From Microbacterium sp. cx-55 (GTDB lineage: Bacteria > Actinomycetota > Actinomycetes > Actinomycetales > Microbacteriaceae), in assembly GCF_021117345.1 (NCBI RefSeq), contig NZ_CP088261.1, forward strand, positions 1,116,001 to 1,180,000: DNA of 64,000 bases, in the 5' to 3' direction. Position numbers and translations under genes: made by a program. A model generated the notes under the pieces. It searched no databases. It was given only the letters and a program-made list of their open reading frames with translations, and was not told where the DNA came from. The stretch's first letter is position 1, and each line of letters begins with the position of its first letter. Shown here in pieces: positions 8,046-16,532 of the stretch.

Positions 8046-8564
8046 CTCGTCGACGTCCACGAGCCATCCGGGCGACGACACTCGGCCCGGATCGCCGCCG
8101 TCGTCCGGGTCCCAGTCAGCCGAACCCGGCGACGGCACGGCGGGGCGAGCGCGGAGCCGGGCCTTCCCCGGCACGGGTTCGGACACGGTGATGAAGCGGC
8201 TCGGTCGCATGCCCGCGAACACGCCGGCGCCGAGGTCGAAGCTCTGCGCCGTCCACTCCTCGCCGTCCAGCGGCGCGTCACTGTCCGGCGGCGCACCGTG
8301 CCCGGGGCGACGAAGTTCCTGGCGTTCGACGTACTCCTGGGTGACCGCGTGGATCGCCGTGACGCGGCCCCGCACACGATCCGGGAAGAGCTCTTCGTGG
8401 TGGGACTCGACCGCATCCACGCTGCCCGCGATCTCGACGCCGAGCGTGTGGCGGAGCCACTCGTCGGGGCCGCGGTGGAAGATGCCGAAATCGACCTCGT
8501 CACCGACGGCGAACGCATCGCCGCAGCAGCTCCACTCCCAGTTCGTCAGCCAAAGGCGCGTCAT
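8040..8564 (-). CDS. DUF6578 domain protein
   Basis: 174 residues. ATG 8564 is chosen because TATTCT ends 6 nt before it and homology begins at MTRLWLTNWEWSCCGDAF; the open frame upstream is low-complexity and out of character. The short motif WEWSCCGDAFAVGDEVDF resembles what is annotated as DUF6578 in actinobacteria. Soluble, rich in charged residues, with a proline-rich tail. No enzymatic motif recognised and function unknown. Confidence 0.75.
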   Translation of the reverse strand: MTRLWLTNWEWSCCGDAFAVGDEVDFGIFHRGPDEWLRHTLGVEIAGSVDAVESHHEELFPDRVRGRVTAIHAVTQEYVERQELRRPGHGAPPDSDAPLDGEEWTAQSFDLGAGVFAGMRPSRFITVSEPVPGKARLRARPAVPSPGSADWDPDDGGDPGRVSSPGWLVDVDER

Positions 8565-8570
8565 GCGGAG

Positions 8571-8576
8571 AGAATA
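8571..8576 (-). promoter_or_regulatory. -10 element of the DUF6578 gene (leaderless)
   Basis: TATTCT on the minus strand, 6 nt before ATG 8564. Confidence 0.55.
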
Positions 8577-8596
8577 CCGAGCCGGCTGAGTCGTCG

Positions 8597-9136
8597 TCAG
8601 GCCAGGCGTCCAAGGCGGATGGCGGCGTACGCGACTGCGGCGATCGTCTCGCCGTCGGTGATCTCGCCGCGGGAGATCATCTTCAGCGCCTCGCCGAACG
8701 GCACCCACCGCACCTCGTCGATGCCCTCTTCGTTCTGGGATGCAGCGGCATCCGCGGCCGGGCGGATTCCCCGTGCGAGGAAGACGTGCTCGGGCGCCTC
8801 GGCGATCCCGTTGAGGGCGTTCATCGTGCCGAGGTGTTCCCACGAGTCGGCCGCGAAGCCGGTCTCTTCGCGGAACTCGCGCTGGGCCGCCGCGAGCGGC
8901 TCCTCGCCGTCCGTCCCACCGGCGGGCACTTCGAGGGACGGGCCCGTCGTGTACCGGTCGAGACCGATGAGACAGACCCGCTCGTCGTCGTCGATCGCCA
9001 CGACGAACACCGCCGGATGCTGCATCCGCACGGCCCCGTAGATGCCCTCTCCGTGGGGCCCGACGACGTCGTCCTCGCGCACGTGGATCCAGCGGTTCTC
9101 GTAGACGGTGCGGGTTGCGCGGGTCTGCCAGGCCAT
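8597..9136 (-). CDS. NUDIX hydrolase (ADP-ribose pyrophosphatase-like)
   Basis: 179 residues. The Nudix box core AQREFREETGF supplies the metal-binding glutamates, preceded by LEVPAGGTDGEEPL as in ADP-ribose/nucleoside-diphosphate-sugar pyrophosphatases. An N-terminal beta strand region (VYENRWIHVREDDVVGPHG) matches that subgroup. Likely a house-cleaning hydrolase of a nucleoside diphosphate derivative; the exact substrate is not readable. Leaderless, with TAGGGT 6 nt before the ATG. Confidence 0.9.
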   Translation of the reverse strand: MAWQTRATRTVYENRWIHVREDDVVGPHGEGIYGAVRMQHPAVFVVAIDDDERVCLIGLDRYTTGPSLEVPAGGTDGEEPLAAAQREFREETGFAADSWEHLGTMNALNGIAEAPEHVFLARGIRPAADAAASQNEEGIDEVRWVPFGEALKMISRGEITDGETIAAVAYAAIRLGRLA

Positions 9137-9142
9137 GCCCTC

Positions 9143-9148
9143 ACCCTA
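9143..9148 (-). promoter_or_regulatory. -10 element of the NUDIX gene (leaderless)
   Basis: TAGGGT on the minus strand, 6 nt before ATG 9136. Confidence 0.6.
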
Positions 9149-9189
9149 GGGCGCGGGCGGGCGCGGGTCGGGCGCCCGCGGGTTCGGGT

Positions 9190-9268
9190 CCGCAGTCGTC
9201 GGATCCAGCGCCGCTGACTCGGCACACCTGTCACTCGCGGGCACATCAGCCCCACCGGTCCGACGACT
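9190..9268. repeat. Palindromic element, upstream copy
   Basis: It begins ccgcagtcgtcgga (9190-9203) and ends ccccaccggtccgacgact (9250-9268). The arms 9194-9203 and 9259-9268 are inverted repeats. The same left 14-mer and right 19-mer recur in the same orientation at 10275-10353, on the other side of the AbiEi-DUF559 gene. The 311-nt gap between the NUDIX gene and that gene holds this element and a 13-nt tandem array, and nothing else recognised. Confidence 0.85.
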
Positions 9269-9303
9269 CACGACCGCTCGAGGCGATTTCGACGGGTGCG
9301 CTG

Positions 9304-9342
9304 CCGCGGATGCTGCCCGCGGATGCCGCCCGCGGATGCCCC
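9304..9342. repeat. Three tandem 13-nt units
   Basis: ccgcggatgctgc, ccgcggatgccgc and a third unit ending gcccc follow each other at 9304-9342. Each contains the ggatgc core that is over-represented across the window. Confidence 0.85.
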
Positions 9343-9447
9343 GCCGCACGGGCCACTTGTCCTCCCCACATGGCAGGGTGGGGAGCTCTGTCCCCCAGGT
9401 GGCGTCGGGCGCAGTCGCGGGTGCACGGCATCCGGCACAGTGGCGTG

Positions 9448-10296
9448 ATGCGCCCGTCCACCGTCGCCGATGTCGTGAAAGAGAAGGGCGGCGTCTGCCG
9501 CAGCCGAGAGCTGATGGGCCGCGGCGCGAGCAGTGATGACCTGCGCCGCGCGGTCGCCGCAGATGCGGTTCTCCGCGTCCGCGAGGGCGTCTACGCGCTG
9601 CCGGAAGCGGAGCCGTCGGTCGTGGTCGCGGCTCTCCACGGCGGCGAGTCCGCGTGCGCAAGCGCCCTGCGGAGACTCGGGATCTGGGTGCTCGAACCGC
9701 AGCAGCGCTCGCACGTCTGGGTCGGTCCACGGGGGAGAGCGCATCCGCATCCGGGATGCGCCTGCGTCACCCATCGGGACGCGGGAACCTCGGCGTTCGG
9801 CGTGGTCGGCGTCGTGCAGGCGCTGGTACAGGTCGAGAGGTGCCTCGGCGGCGAGGCGTTCTTCGCCGCCTTCGAATCAGCGTGGCGGCTCGGGCTGCTC
9901 AGCACCGCGATGCGCGCGGAAGTGCGGGCCAGTCTCCCGGCGCGGCATCGGTGGCTCGTCGACATCGCGCGGCCGAGCGCCGACAGCGGCCTGGAATCCA
10001 TCGTGCGGCTGCGGCTTCACCGCCTCGGGATCCCCATGGTGAGCCAGGCCTGGATCGACGATGTCGGCCGGGTCGACTTCCTGATCGACGGGATGCTGGT
10101 ACTCGAGATCGACGGAAAAGAGAACCACGCGCGGCCAGAGCAGCGCCACCGCGACCTCCTGCGGGACGCCTCCGCCGCCGCGCGCGGCTACGAGACGCTG
10201 CGTTTCGACTACGCGATGGTGCTGTATTCCTGGCCCGTGGTGGAGCGCGCGGTCCTCGCGCGGCTCGAGGTGATCCGCAGTCGTCGGACTCGCTAG
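9448..10296 (+). CDS. AbiEi-like winged-helix plus DUF559 (Vsr-like nuclease fold) protein
   Basis: 282 residues from ATG 9448. The N-terminal part (about 1-60, VADVVKEKGGVCRSRELMGRG then VREGVYALPEAE) is the wHTH domain seen in AbiEi-type antitoxins. The C-terminal part (about 185-280) has SGLESIVRLRLHRLGIPMVSQ and RVDFLIDGMLVLEIDGKENH, with the acidic D...E-x-D pattern of DUF559/Vsr-like PD-(D/E)xK folds. Such fusions are often annotated as type IV toxin-antitoxin antitoxin-domain proteins, but no AbiEii toxin lies beside it, so it is an orphan. It is bracketed by direct copies of a palindrome whose downstream copy overlaps its last codons. The nuclease activity is an inference. Confidence 0.75.
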   Translation: MRPSTVADVVKEKGGVCRSRELMGRGASSDDLRRAVAADAVLRVREGVYALPEAEPSVVVAALHGGESACASALRRLGIWVLEPQQRSHVWVGPRGRAHPHPGCACVTHRDAGTSAFGVVGVVQALVQVERCLGGEAFFAAFESAWRLGLLSTAMRAEVRASLPARHRWLVDIARPSADSGLESIVRLRLHRLGIPMVSQAWIDDVGRVDFLIDGMLVLEIDGKENHARPEQRHRDLLRDASAAARGYETLRFDYAMVLYSWPVVERAVLARLEVIRSRRTR

Positions 10297-10358
10297 CCCC
10301 GGACCGCCCCACGAGCCTCGTTCGTGCACACCTGCCCCACCGGTCCGACGACTGCGGA
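10274..10358. repeat. Palindromic element, downstream copy
   Basis: A perfect 16-bp inverted repeat (10274-10289 with 10343-10358). It shares its left arm 14-mer and right arm 19-mer with the copy at 9190-9268. The left arm encodes the last residues of the preceding gene, so it probably also terminates its transcript. Confidence 0.9.
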
Positions 10359-10427
10359 GAACACGACGGCCGCGGGGCCCCGCCGCCCGGGCCCGCGCCC
10401 GCCGCACGCCGCCCGGGTGCGAACCGA

Positions 10428-10433
10428 TACCCT
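10428..10433 (+). promoter_or_regulatory. -10 element of dapA (leaderless)
   Basis: TACCCT, 6 nt before ATG 10440. Confidence 0.6.
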
Positions 10434-10439
10434 GGAGAT

Positions 10440-11411
10440 ATGACGCACACGGGCAACCCCTTCGGACAGGTGCTCGTCGCCCTCATCACACCGATGACTG
10501 CCGATGGCGAGGTCGACTGGCCGGCCGTCGAGAAGCACATCGACGATGTCATCTCCTCCGGCGCCGACGGGATCGTCGTGACGGGAACGACGGGGGAGAC
10601 CTCCACCCTGACCGACCCCGAGAAGCTCCGCCTCGTCGAGGTCGGCAAGGACGTCGCCGCGGGCCGCGCCAAGATCATCACGGGCGGCGGGTCGAACGAG
10701 ACCGCGCACGCGATCGAGCTGTACCGCGCGAGCGAGCGAGCCGGGGCCGACGGCATCATGATCGTCACGCCGTACTACAACAAGCCGACCCAGGCCGGCA
10801 TCCTCACCCACTTCCGTCTCGTCGCCGACGCGACGGATCTGCCGGTCATCCTGTACGACATTCCGGGTCGCACGGGCGTTCCGATCAAGTACGAGACGAT
10901 CCTGCGACTCGCGAAGCACCCCAATATCCTCGCCATCAAAGATGCCAAGGGTGACTTCAGTGAAGTGAGCCGCGTGCTCAACCAGACCGATCTGATGTAC
11001 TTCTCCGGCGACGACGCGAACGTGCTGCCGCACCTCGCGATCGGTGCGACCGGGCTGATCGGGGTCACCGCGAACGTTGCGGCGGCCCCGTACCGCACGA
11101 TCATCGACGCGGTGAACCGCGGCGACCTCGCTGCCGCCACGGCCGAGCACAAGCGGCTCGAGCCGCTCGTTCGTGCCGTGATGACGCACGTGCCCGGCAC
11201 CGTGAGTGCGAAGTACATCCTGCACGGCCTCGGCCGCATCTCGAGCCCGCGCGTGCGTTTGCCGCTCGTCGGTCCCGAGGAGTGGGAGGCCGCCCTCATC
11301 GAAGACGAGCTCGCGCACGTGAGCGACGTCGCCGACTTCTCCAACTTCCGCCCCGACCGCAATGCGGCCGCGGGCGGTGCCCTGCCCAAGGTGCACGGCA
11401 CGACACGCTGA
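10440..11411 (+). CDS. dapA: 4-hydroxy-tetrahydrodipicolinate synthase
   Basis: Condenses pyruvate with aspartate semialdehyde, the first committed step of the diaminopimelate/lysine pathway. 323 residues. The TTGE loop (Thr50-Thr51), the YYNKPTQ segment, Tyr139 in LYDIPGRTG and the Schiff-base Lys167 in AIKDAKGD are all present. The start follows a -10 by 6 nt; the frame is open far upstream but overlaps the preceding gene, so longer forms are rejected. It is followed by rnj, the order seen in many actinobacteria. No lysine riboswitch is possible upstream of a leaderless start. Confidence 0.96.
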   Translation: MTHTGNPFGQVLVALITPMTADGEVDWPAVEKHIDDVISSGADGIVVTGTTGETSTLTDPEKLRLVEVGKDVAAGRAKIITGGGSNETAHAIELYRASERAGADGIMIVTPYYNKPTQAGILTHFRLVADATDLPVILYDIPGRTGVPIKYETILRLAKHPNILAIKDAKGDFSEVSRVLNQTDLMYFSGDDANVLPHLAIGATGLIGVTANVAAAPYRTIIDAVNRGDLAAATAEHKRLEPLVRAVMTHVPGTVSAKYILHGLGRISSPRVRLPLVGPEEWEAALIEDELAHVSDVADFSNFRPDRNAAAGGALPKVHGTTR

Positions 11412-11416
11412 CAAGA

Positions 11417-11434
11417 GCTCGCCCCGAGGCGAGC
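11417..11434 (+). terminator. Hairpin after dapA
   Basis: gctcgcc/ggcgagc, a 7-bp stem with a CCGA loop 5 nt after the dapA stop. It could be a weak terminator or an RNA-processing site before rnj. Confidence 0.5.
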
Positions 11435-11480
11435 ACGAGGAGCCCGCACCGCGCGGGCGGCCGCCGGGAGGCGGTGAGAG

Positions 11481-11505
11481 CGGATGCGGCGCCCCGCTGC
11501 ATCCG
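11481..11505 (+). promoter_or_regulatory. Stem-loop in the rnj leader
   Basis: An 11-bp stem (11481-11491 with 11495-11505, one G-T pair) with a 3-nt loop. It ends just before the GGAAGG ribosome-binding site (about 11505-11511) of RNase J. Confidence 0.55.
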
Positions 11506-11517
11506 GGAAGGCACGTT

Positions 11518-13194
11518 ATGGCCACCACTCTGTACGATCCGCCCGCACTCGAATCCGGAACCCTCCGCGTCACGCCGCTCGGCGGACTCGGTGAGGTCGG
11601 TCGCAACATGACCGTCTTCGAGTACGACGGCAAGCTGCTCGTCGTCGACTGCGGGGTGCTGTTCCCCGAGGAGCACCAGCCGGGTGTCGACCTGATCCTG
11701 CCCGACTTCGCGCCGATTCGCGGACGCCTGAACGACATCGTCGGGATCGTGCTGACCCACGGCCACGAGGATCACGTCGGCGCGGTCCCGTACCTGCTGA
11801 AGCTGAAGAACGACATCCCTCTGATCGGCTCCGGCCTGACGCTCGCGCTCGTCGAGGCGAAGCTCAAGGAGCACCGCATCAAGTCGTACACGATGACGGT
11901 CAAGGAGGGCCAGGAGGAGAAGGTCGGCCCCTTCGATCTCGAGTTCGTGGCCGTCAACCACTCCATCCCGGATGCGTTGGCCGTCGCCATCCGCACGCCC
12001 GCCGGCACGGCGCTGGTCACGGGTGACTTCAAGATGGACCAACTGCCGCTCGACGGCCGCCTGACCGACCTCCGCGCGTTCGGCCGCCTCGGCGAGCAGG
12101 GCGTGGACCTCTTCCTCGTCGACTCCACGAACGCGGACGTCCCGGGATTCACCCCGCTCGAGCGTTCGATCGGTCCGGTTCTCGACCAGGTGATCGGCAA
12201 GGCGCCCCGTCGCGTCATCGTCGCGAGCTTCTCGAGCCACGTGCACCGCGTGCAGCAGGTCATCGATGCCGCCGCCGCGAACGGACGCCGTGTCGCGTTC
12301 CTCGGCCGCAGCATGGTGCGCAACATGACGATCGCGGAAGACCTCGGATACCTGAAGGTTCCGGATGGCGTGCTGATCGATTACAAGAAGGCGCGCGACC
12401 TTCCCGACGACCGCATCGTCTACATGTCGACGGGCTCGCAGGGCGAGCCGATGGCGGTGCTGTCGCGGATGGCGAACCTCGATCACGCGATCGAGCCCGG
12501 CCCGGGTGACACGATCATCCTCGCCTCGAGCCAGATCCCCGGTAACGAGAATGCGATCTACCGCGTGATCGACGGCCTCACGAAGCTCGGTGCGAACGTC
12601 GTGCACAAGGGCAACGCGAAGGTGCACGTCTCCGGCCACGCGGCCGCTGGCGAACTGCTCTACTGCTACAACATCCTGAAGCCGAAGAACGTTCTGCCGG
12701 TACACGGCGAGTACCGGCACCTAATGGCGAACGCGAAGCTCGCTCAGGACACGGGCGTTCCCGCGGAGCGCACGATCCTCGGGGAGAACGGCACGGTCGT
12801 CGACCTCCGGGACGGCGTCGCGAACGTCGTCGGCCAGCTCGACATCGGGTTCGTGTACGTCGACGGATCGACGGTCGGCGAGATCACGGATGCGGATCTG
12901 AAGGATCGCCGCATCCTCGGCGAAGAGGGCTTCATCTCGGTGATCGTGGTCATCGATGCCCAGACCGGACGCATCATCTCCGGTCCCGAGATCCACGCGC
13001 GCGGCTTCGCCGAGCAGGACTCGGTCTTCGAGGACGTGAAGCCCAAGATCGCGGCCGCGCTGAGCGAGGCGGCAGCATCCGGCGTCCGCGACACGCACGC
13101 GATGTCGCAGGTCGTCCGCCGCACGATCGGTCGCTGGGTGAACCAGCGCCTGCGTCGTCGGCCGATGATCGTGCCGCTCGTGATCGAGGCCTGA
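11518..13194 (+). CDS. rnj: Ribonuclease J
   Basis: Metallo-beta-lactamase/beta-CASP RNase with 5'-exo and endo activity in mRNA decay and rRNA maturation. 558 residues. The zinc motif HGHEDH (His81, His83, Asp85, His86) is intact. VTGDFKMDQ and the beta-CASP region (SSTNADVPG equivalent DSTNADVPGFTPLE, SSHVHRVQQ, TGSQGEP) are clear. HVSGHAAAGEL supplies the later catalytic His, and a C-terminal domain follows. ATG 11518 has a GGAAGG ribosome-binding site. Co-directional with dapA 106 nt upstream; the gap holds two hairpins. Confidence 0.95.
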   Translation: MATTLYDPPALESGTLRVTPLGGLGEVGRNMTVFEYDGKLLVVDCGVLFPEEHQPGVDLILPDFAPIRGRLNDIVGIVLTHGHEDHVGAVPYLLKLKNDIPLIGSGLTLALVEAKLKEHRIKSYTMTVKEGQEEKVGPFDLEFVAVNHSIPDALAVAIRTPAGTALVTGDFKMDQLPLDGRLTDLRAFGRLGEQGVDLFLVDSTNADVPGFTPLERSIGPVLDQVIGKAPRRVIVASFSSHVHRVQQVIDAAAANGRRVAFLGRSMVRNMTIAEDLGYLKVPDGVLIDYKKARDLPDDRIVYMSTGSQGEPMAVLSRMANLDHAIEPGPGDTIILASSQIPGNENAIYRVIDGLTKLGANVVHKGNAKVHVSGHAAAGELLYCYNILKPKNVLPVHGEYRHLMANAKLAQDTGVPAERTILGENGTVVDLRDGVANVVGQLDIGFVYVDGSTVGEITDADLKDRRILGEEGFISVIVVIDAQTGRIISGPEIHARGFAEQDSVFEDVKPKIAAALSEAAASGVRDTHAMSQVVRRTIGRWVNQRLRRRPMIVPLVIEA

Positions 13195-13217
13195 CCGACT
13201 TCTGCGAGAATCTCGCC

Positions 13218-13712
13218 ATGTCCGTGAGGTATCGCATCCGACCCGCCGTGCAGGCGGACGGGGCGTTCCTCGCGGACATGGTCGTCGAAGCGGCCAATTG
13301 GCGCTCCGGCGCGACGCGTCCGCGACACGAGGTGCTGGATGCGCCCGAGCACCGCCGCTACGTGTCGGGGTGGATGCGGCCGGGCGATTCGGGGTTCGTC
13401 GCCGAGGCCACGACGGGTGAGGGGATCGGCGCCGCCTGGTACCGGATGCTGCCGCGCTCCGCGCCGGGATTCGGCTACATCGCGACGGGGGTTCCCGAGC
13501 TCATCATCGGTGTGCGTCCGATCTGGCGCGCGCACGGGGTCGGGCGCGCGCTGCTGCGCGAACTCGTGGAACGCGCGAGCGCGGACGGGTACGCGCGCCT
13601 CAGCCTGAGTGTCGAGCGCGACAACTACGCCGTGACGCTGTACCGGTCGGAGGGCTTCGTGGTGACGGCGCCGGGCTTCGGCCGCGACACGATGGTGCGA
13701 CGGCTGCACTGA
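13218..13712 (+). CDS. GNAT family N-acetyltransferase
   Basis: 164 residues. MSVRYRIRPAVQADGAFLADMVVEA is a typical GNAT N-terminus. GVRPIWRAHGVGRALLRELVERA is the acetyl-CoA binding loop, and VERDNYAVTLYRSEGFVV is the closing motif. Substrate unknown. The ATG follows a weak -10-like GAGAAT by 6 nt, so it may be leaderless or read through from rnj 23 nt upstream. Confidence 0.88.
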   Translation: MSVRYRIRPAVQADGAFLADMVVEAANWRSGATRPRHEVLDAPEHRRYVSGWMRPGDSGFVAEATTGEGIGAAWYRMLPRSAPGFGYIATGVPELIIGVRPIWRAHGVGRALLRELVERASADGYARLSLSVERDNYAVTLYRSEGFVVTAPGFGRDTMVRRLH

Positions 13713-13754
13713 CGCTTCTCCGCGTGGCTACCGGCCGACGTCGGACCTCCCGCC

Positions 13755-13760
13755 TACCGT
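13755..13760 (+). promoter_or_regulatory. -10 element of ftsK (leaderless)
   Basis: TACCGT followed by six G residues and then ATG 13767. Confidence 0.55.
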
Positions 13761-13766
13761 GGGGGG

Positions 13767-16505
13767 ATGCCACGAAGTTCCACCTCGACCCGCGGTGCCG
13801 TCGCGAAGAGCGGCACAGCCGCCAAGGGCGGCTCGACGCGCGCGCGGAAGCCGGCACCGGCCCCGCAGCGCTACGTCGGAGACGACGAGAAGCCGTCGGT
13901 GATCGTCCGCGCGTGGATGGGTGTGGCGCATCTGACGGGCGGCCTGTTCCGCACGTTCGGCCCGGAGACGCTGGAGAAAGACCAGCGTCGCGACGGGTTC
14001 CCGTTCCTCCTGGTGCTGCTGGCGGTCGCCGGCGCGGTCACGGAGTGGTTCTTCGTCGGCACCGACATCTCCGCCAACATCAGCGCGTACAGCGTGGGCG
14101 GTCTGGTCGGGCGCCTGGCGTTCGTGCTACCCGTCTTCCTCGTCTTCCTCGCCGGCTGGTTGTTCCGGCATCCGTCGTCCGTGCACGACAACGGCCGGAT
14201 CGGCATCGGCTTCGCCCTCTTCGTCCTCACGATCGCGGGTTTCTGCCATGTGCTCGGTGGGCGTCCGCAACCGAACTCCGGTCTGCCGGCCCTCAGCGAG
14301 GCCGGCGGCCTGTTCGGTTGGATGCTGGGCGAGCCCCTCGCGCTCCTACTCACGCAGATCGGCGCCTGCATCCTGCTCGGACTGGTCGCCGCGCTGAGCG
14401 TGCTGATCCTGACGAAGACTCCGCCGAACCGCATCGGTCGACGCCTCGGCGATCTGTACGCCTGGATGTTCGGCGCAGAGCGACCCGACCCCGATGCGGC
14501 GACGACCGTGCTCGACAGCTCCGCGAAGAAGAACGGTGCGGTCGCCGCGGGCGATGACGACGAGACCGATTCCATCCCGTGGTGGCGCCGGAACAAGACC
14601 GGCCGTGAAGAAGACCCGGATGCGGCGCCGGGATCCCAGGATCTGACCGAGCTGCTCTTCTCCGGCGACGCGACGCGCGGCGGATTCGAGCAGGCCATCG
14701 AGCCGGTGGCGCCCCCGGCACCCGTGCCGCCGCGACCCCCCGCACCCGACGCGCTCACCGAGGTCATCGACCCGTCCGTCATCGCGGCCGCACAGCGTGC
14801 CGTGGCCGGAAGCCGCGCGGCCGGCGGTCTGCAGGACGACGGCGACACGGGTCCTCAGCCCGAACTTCCGGATGCGGCCGGCTTCGGCGGCAGCGGGGAT
14901 CGGCTGCCCCCGTCCTCGCCCTACGCCCTGCCATCGCTCACCGCGTTGGGGGCGGGAACGCCGCCGAAGACGCGTTCCGAGGCCAACGACATCATCGTGC
15001 GCGCGATCATGAGCGTCTTCGAGCAGTTCAGCATCAACGCGCGGGTCACCGGGTTCTCCCGCGGTCCGACGGTGACCCAGTACGAGATCGAACTCGGTCC
15101 GGGCGTCAAGGTCGAACGCATCACAGCTCTCACGAACAACATCGCCTACGCGGTGGCGTCGAACGAGGTGCGGATCCTCGCGCCGATCCCGGGTAAGAGC
15201 GCGATCGGCGTCGAGATCCCGAACACCGATCGCGAGACCGTGACGCTCGGCGACGTGCTCCGTTCGGGCAATGCGCAGAAGTCGACCCACCCCATGACTA
15301 TCGGCGTCGGAAAAGACGTCGGCGGTGGTTTCGTCGTGGCGAACCTCGCCAAGATGCCCCACCTTCTCGTGGCGGGTTCCACGGGCTCGGGTAAGTCGAG
15401 CTTCGTGAACTCCATGATCACGAGCCTGCTGATGCGGGCGAAGCCGTCCGAGGTGCGGATGGTGCTGATCGACCCGAAGCGCGTCGAGCTCACGTCCTAC
15501 GCGGGCGTCCCGCACCTGATCACCCCCATCATCACGAACCCCAAGAAGGCCGCGGAAGCGCTGCAGTGGGTCGTGAAGGAGATGGACATGCGGTACGACG
15601 ACCTCGCGTCGTTCGGCTTCCGCCACATCGACGACTTCAACCGCGCGGTCGTCGCGGGCGACCTCAAGCTGCCCGAGGGCAGTGAGCGCGTGCTGAAGCC
15701 GTACCCCTATCTGCTCGTGGTCGTCGATGAGCTCGCCGACCTGATGATGGTCGCGCCGCGTGACGTCGAGGATTCGATCGTTCGCATCACGCAGCTGGCC
15801 CGTGCCAGCGGAATCCACCTCGTGCTCGCGACGCAGCGTCCGAGCGTCGACGTGGTCACCGGTCTCATCAAGGCCAACGTTCCGTCTCGGCTCGCGTTCG
15901 CGGTGACGAGCGTCACCGACTCGCGCGTCATCCTCGACCAGCCGGGTGCCGATCGCCTGATCGGGCAGGGCGATGCGCTCTTCCTCCCGATGGGGGCATC
16001 GAAGGCGATCCGCGTGCAGGGCGCGTGGGTCACCGAAGACGAGATCGAGAAGGTCGTGGCCCACGCCACCGGCCAGGCTCGTCCGGAGTACCGCTCCGAC
16101 GTCGCCGCGGTCGCGGAGAAGAAGGAGATCGACGCCGACATCGGCGACGACCTCGAGCTTCTGCTGGCGGCCGCAGAGCTCGTCGTGTCTACCCAGTTCG
16201 GTTCGACGTCGATGCTGCAGCGCAAGCTCCGCGTCGGATTCGCGAAGGCCGGTCGGCTGATGGACCTGCTGGAGTCCCGAGAGATCGTCGGGCCCTCCGA
16301 GGGCTCGAAGGCCCGCGATGTTCTGGTGACGGTGGAGCAGCTCCCCGGCGTGCTGGCGCGCCTGAAGGGCCAGGACGCCCCGGCAGAGCAGGCATCCGCC
16401 GATCCCTACGGACCGGATGCGGTCGACTCGCAGTTCGACGGCCACGAGGTCGTCGATGGCGACGAGGGTTCCGAGGACGCCTGGGGTCTCACCGGGCGCG
16501 ACTGA
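13767..16505 (+). CDS. ftsK: DNA translocase FtsK/SpoIIIE
   Basis: Septal DNA pump for chromosome segregation, 912 residues. A basic N-terminus is followed by four membrane helices (about residues 65-215). A long, poorly conserved linker rich in Pro/Asp/Ala (about 225-390) precedes the alpha/beta motor with Walker [12 protein letters not shown] (about 534) and Walker [31 protein letters not shown] and the C-terminal winged-helix gamma domain, which reads KOPS-type sites (about 830-880, [26 protein letters not shown]), complete it. Domain order and length are normal for actinobacterial FtsK. Confidence 0.96.
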   Translation: MPRSSTSTRGAVAKSGTAAKGGSTRARKPAPAPQRYVGDDEKPSVIVRAWMGVAHLTGGLFRTFGPETLEKDQRRDGFPFLLVLLAVAGAVTEWFFVGTDISANISAYSVGGLVGRLAFVLPVFLVFLAGWLFRHPSSVHDNGRIGIGFALFVLTIAGFCHVLGGRPQPNSGLPALSEAGGLFGWMLGEPLALLLTQIGACILLGLVAALSVLILTKTPPNRIGRRLGDLYAWMFGAERPDPDAATTVLDSSAKKNGAVAAGDDDETDSIPWWRRNKTGREEDPDAAPGSQDLTELLFSGDATRGGFEQAIEPVAPPAPVPPRPPAPDALTEVIDPSVIAAAQRAVAGSRAAGGLQDDGDTGPQPELPDAAGFGGSGDRLPPSSPYALPSLTALGAGTPPKTRSEANDIIVRAIMSVFEQFSINARVTGFSRGPTVTQYEIELGPGVKVERITALTNNIAYAVASNEVRILAPIPGKSAIGVEIPNTDRETVTLGDVLRSGNAQKSTHPMTIGVGKDVGGGFVVANLAKMPHLLVAGSTGSGKSSFVNSMITSLLMRAKPSEVRMVLIDPKRVELTSYAGVPHLITPIITNPKKAAEALQWVVKEMDMRYDDLASFGFRHIDDFNRAVVAGDLKLPEGSERVLKPYPYLLVVVDELADLMMVAPRDVEDSIVRITQLARASGIHLVLATQRPSVDVVTGLIKANVPSRLAFAVTSVTDSRVILDQPGADRLIGQGDALFLPMGASKAIRVQGAWVTEDEIEKVVAHATGQARPEYRSDVAAVAEKKEIDADIGDDLELLLAAAELVVSTQFGSTSMLQRKLRVGFAKAGRLMDLLESREIVGPSEGSKARDVLVTVEQLPGVLARLKGQDAPAEQASADPYGPDAVDSQFDGHEVVDGDEGSEDAWGLTGRD

Positions 16506-16520
16506 CCGCCCCTCGATCGA

Positions 16521-16526
16521 TAGGCT
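16521..16526 (+). promoter_or_regulatory. -10 element of pgsA (leaderless)
   Basis: TAGGCT, 6 nt before GTG 16533. Confidence 0.6.
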
Positions 16527-16532
16527 CGCACC

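Noticed and set aside
9304..9342. CRISPR-like repeat
   Set aside because: Three 13-nt units are directly adjacent with no spacers; a simple tandem repeat.
9654..10439. Long in-frame extension upstream of dapA
   Set aside because: Overlaps the AbiEi-DUF559 gene; DapA homology and the -10 geometry fix the start at 10440.
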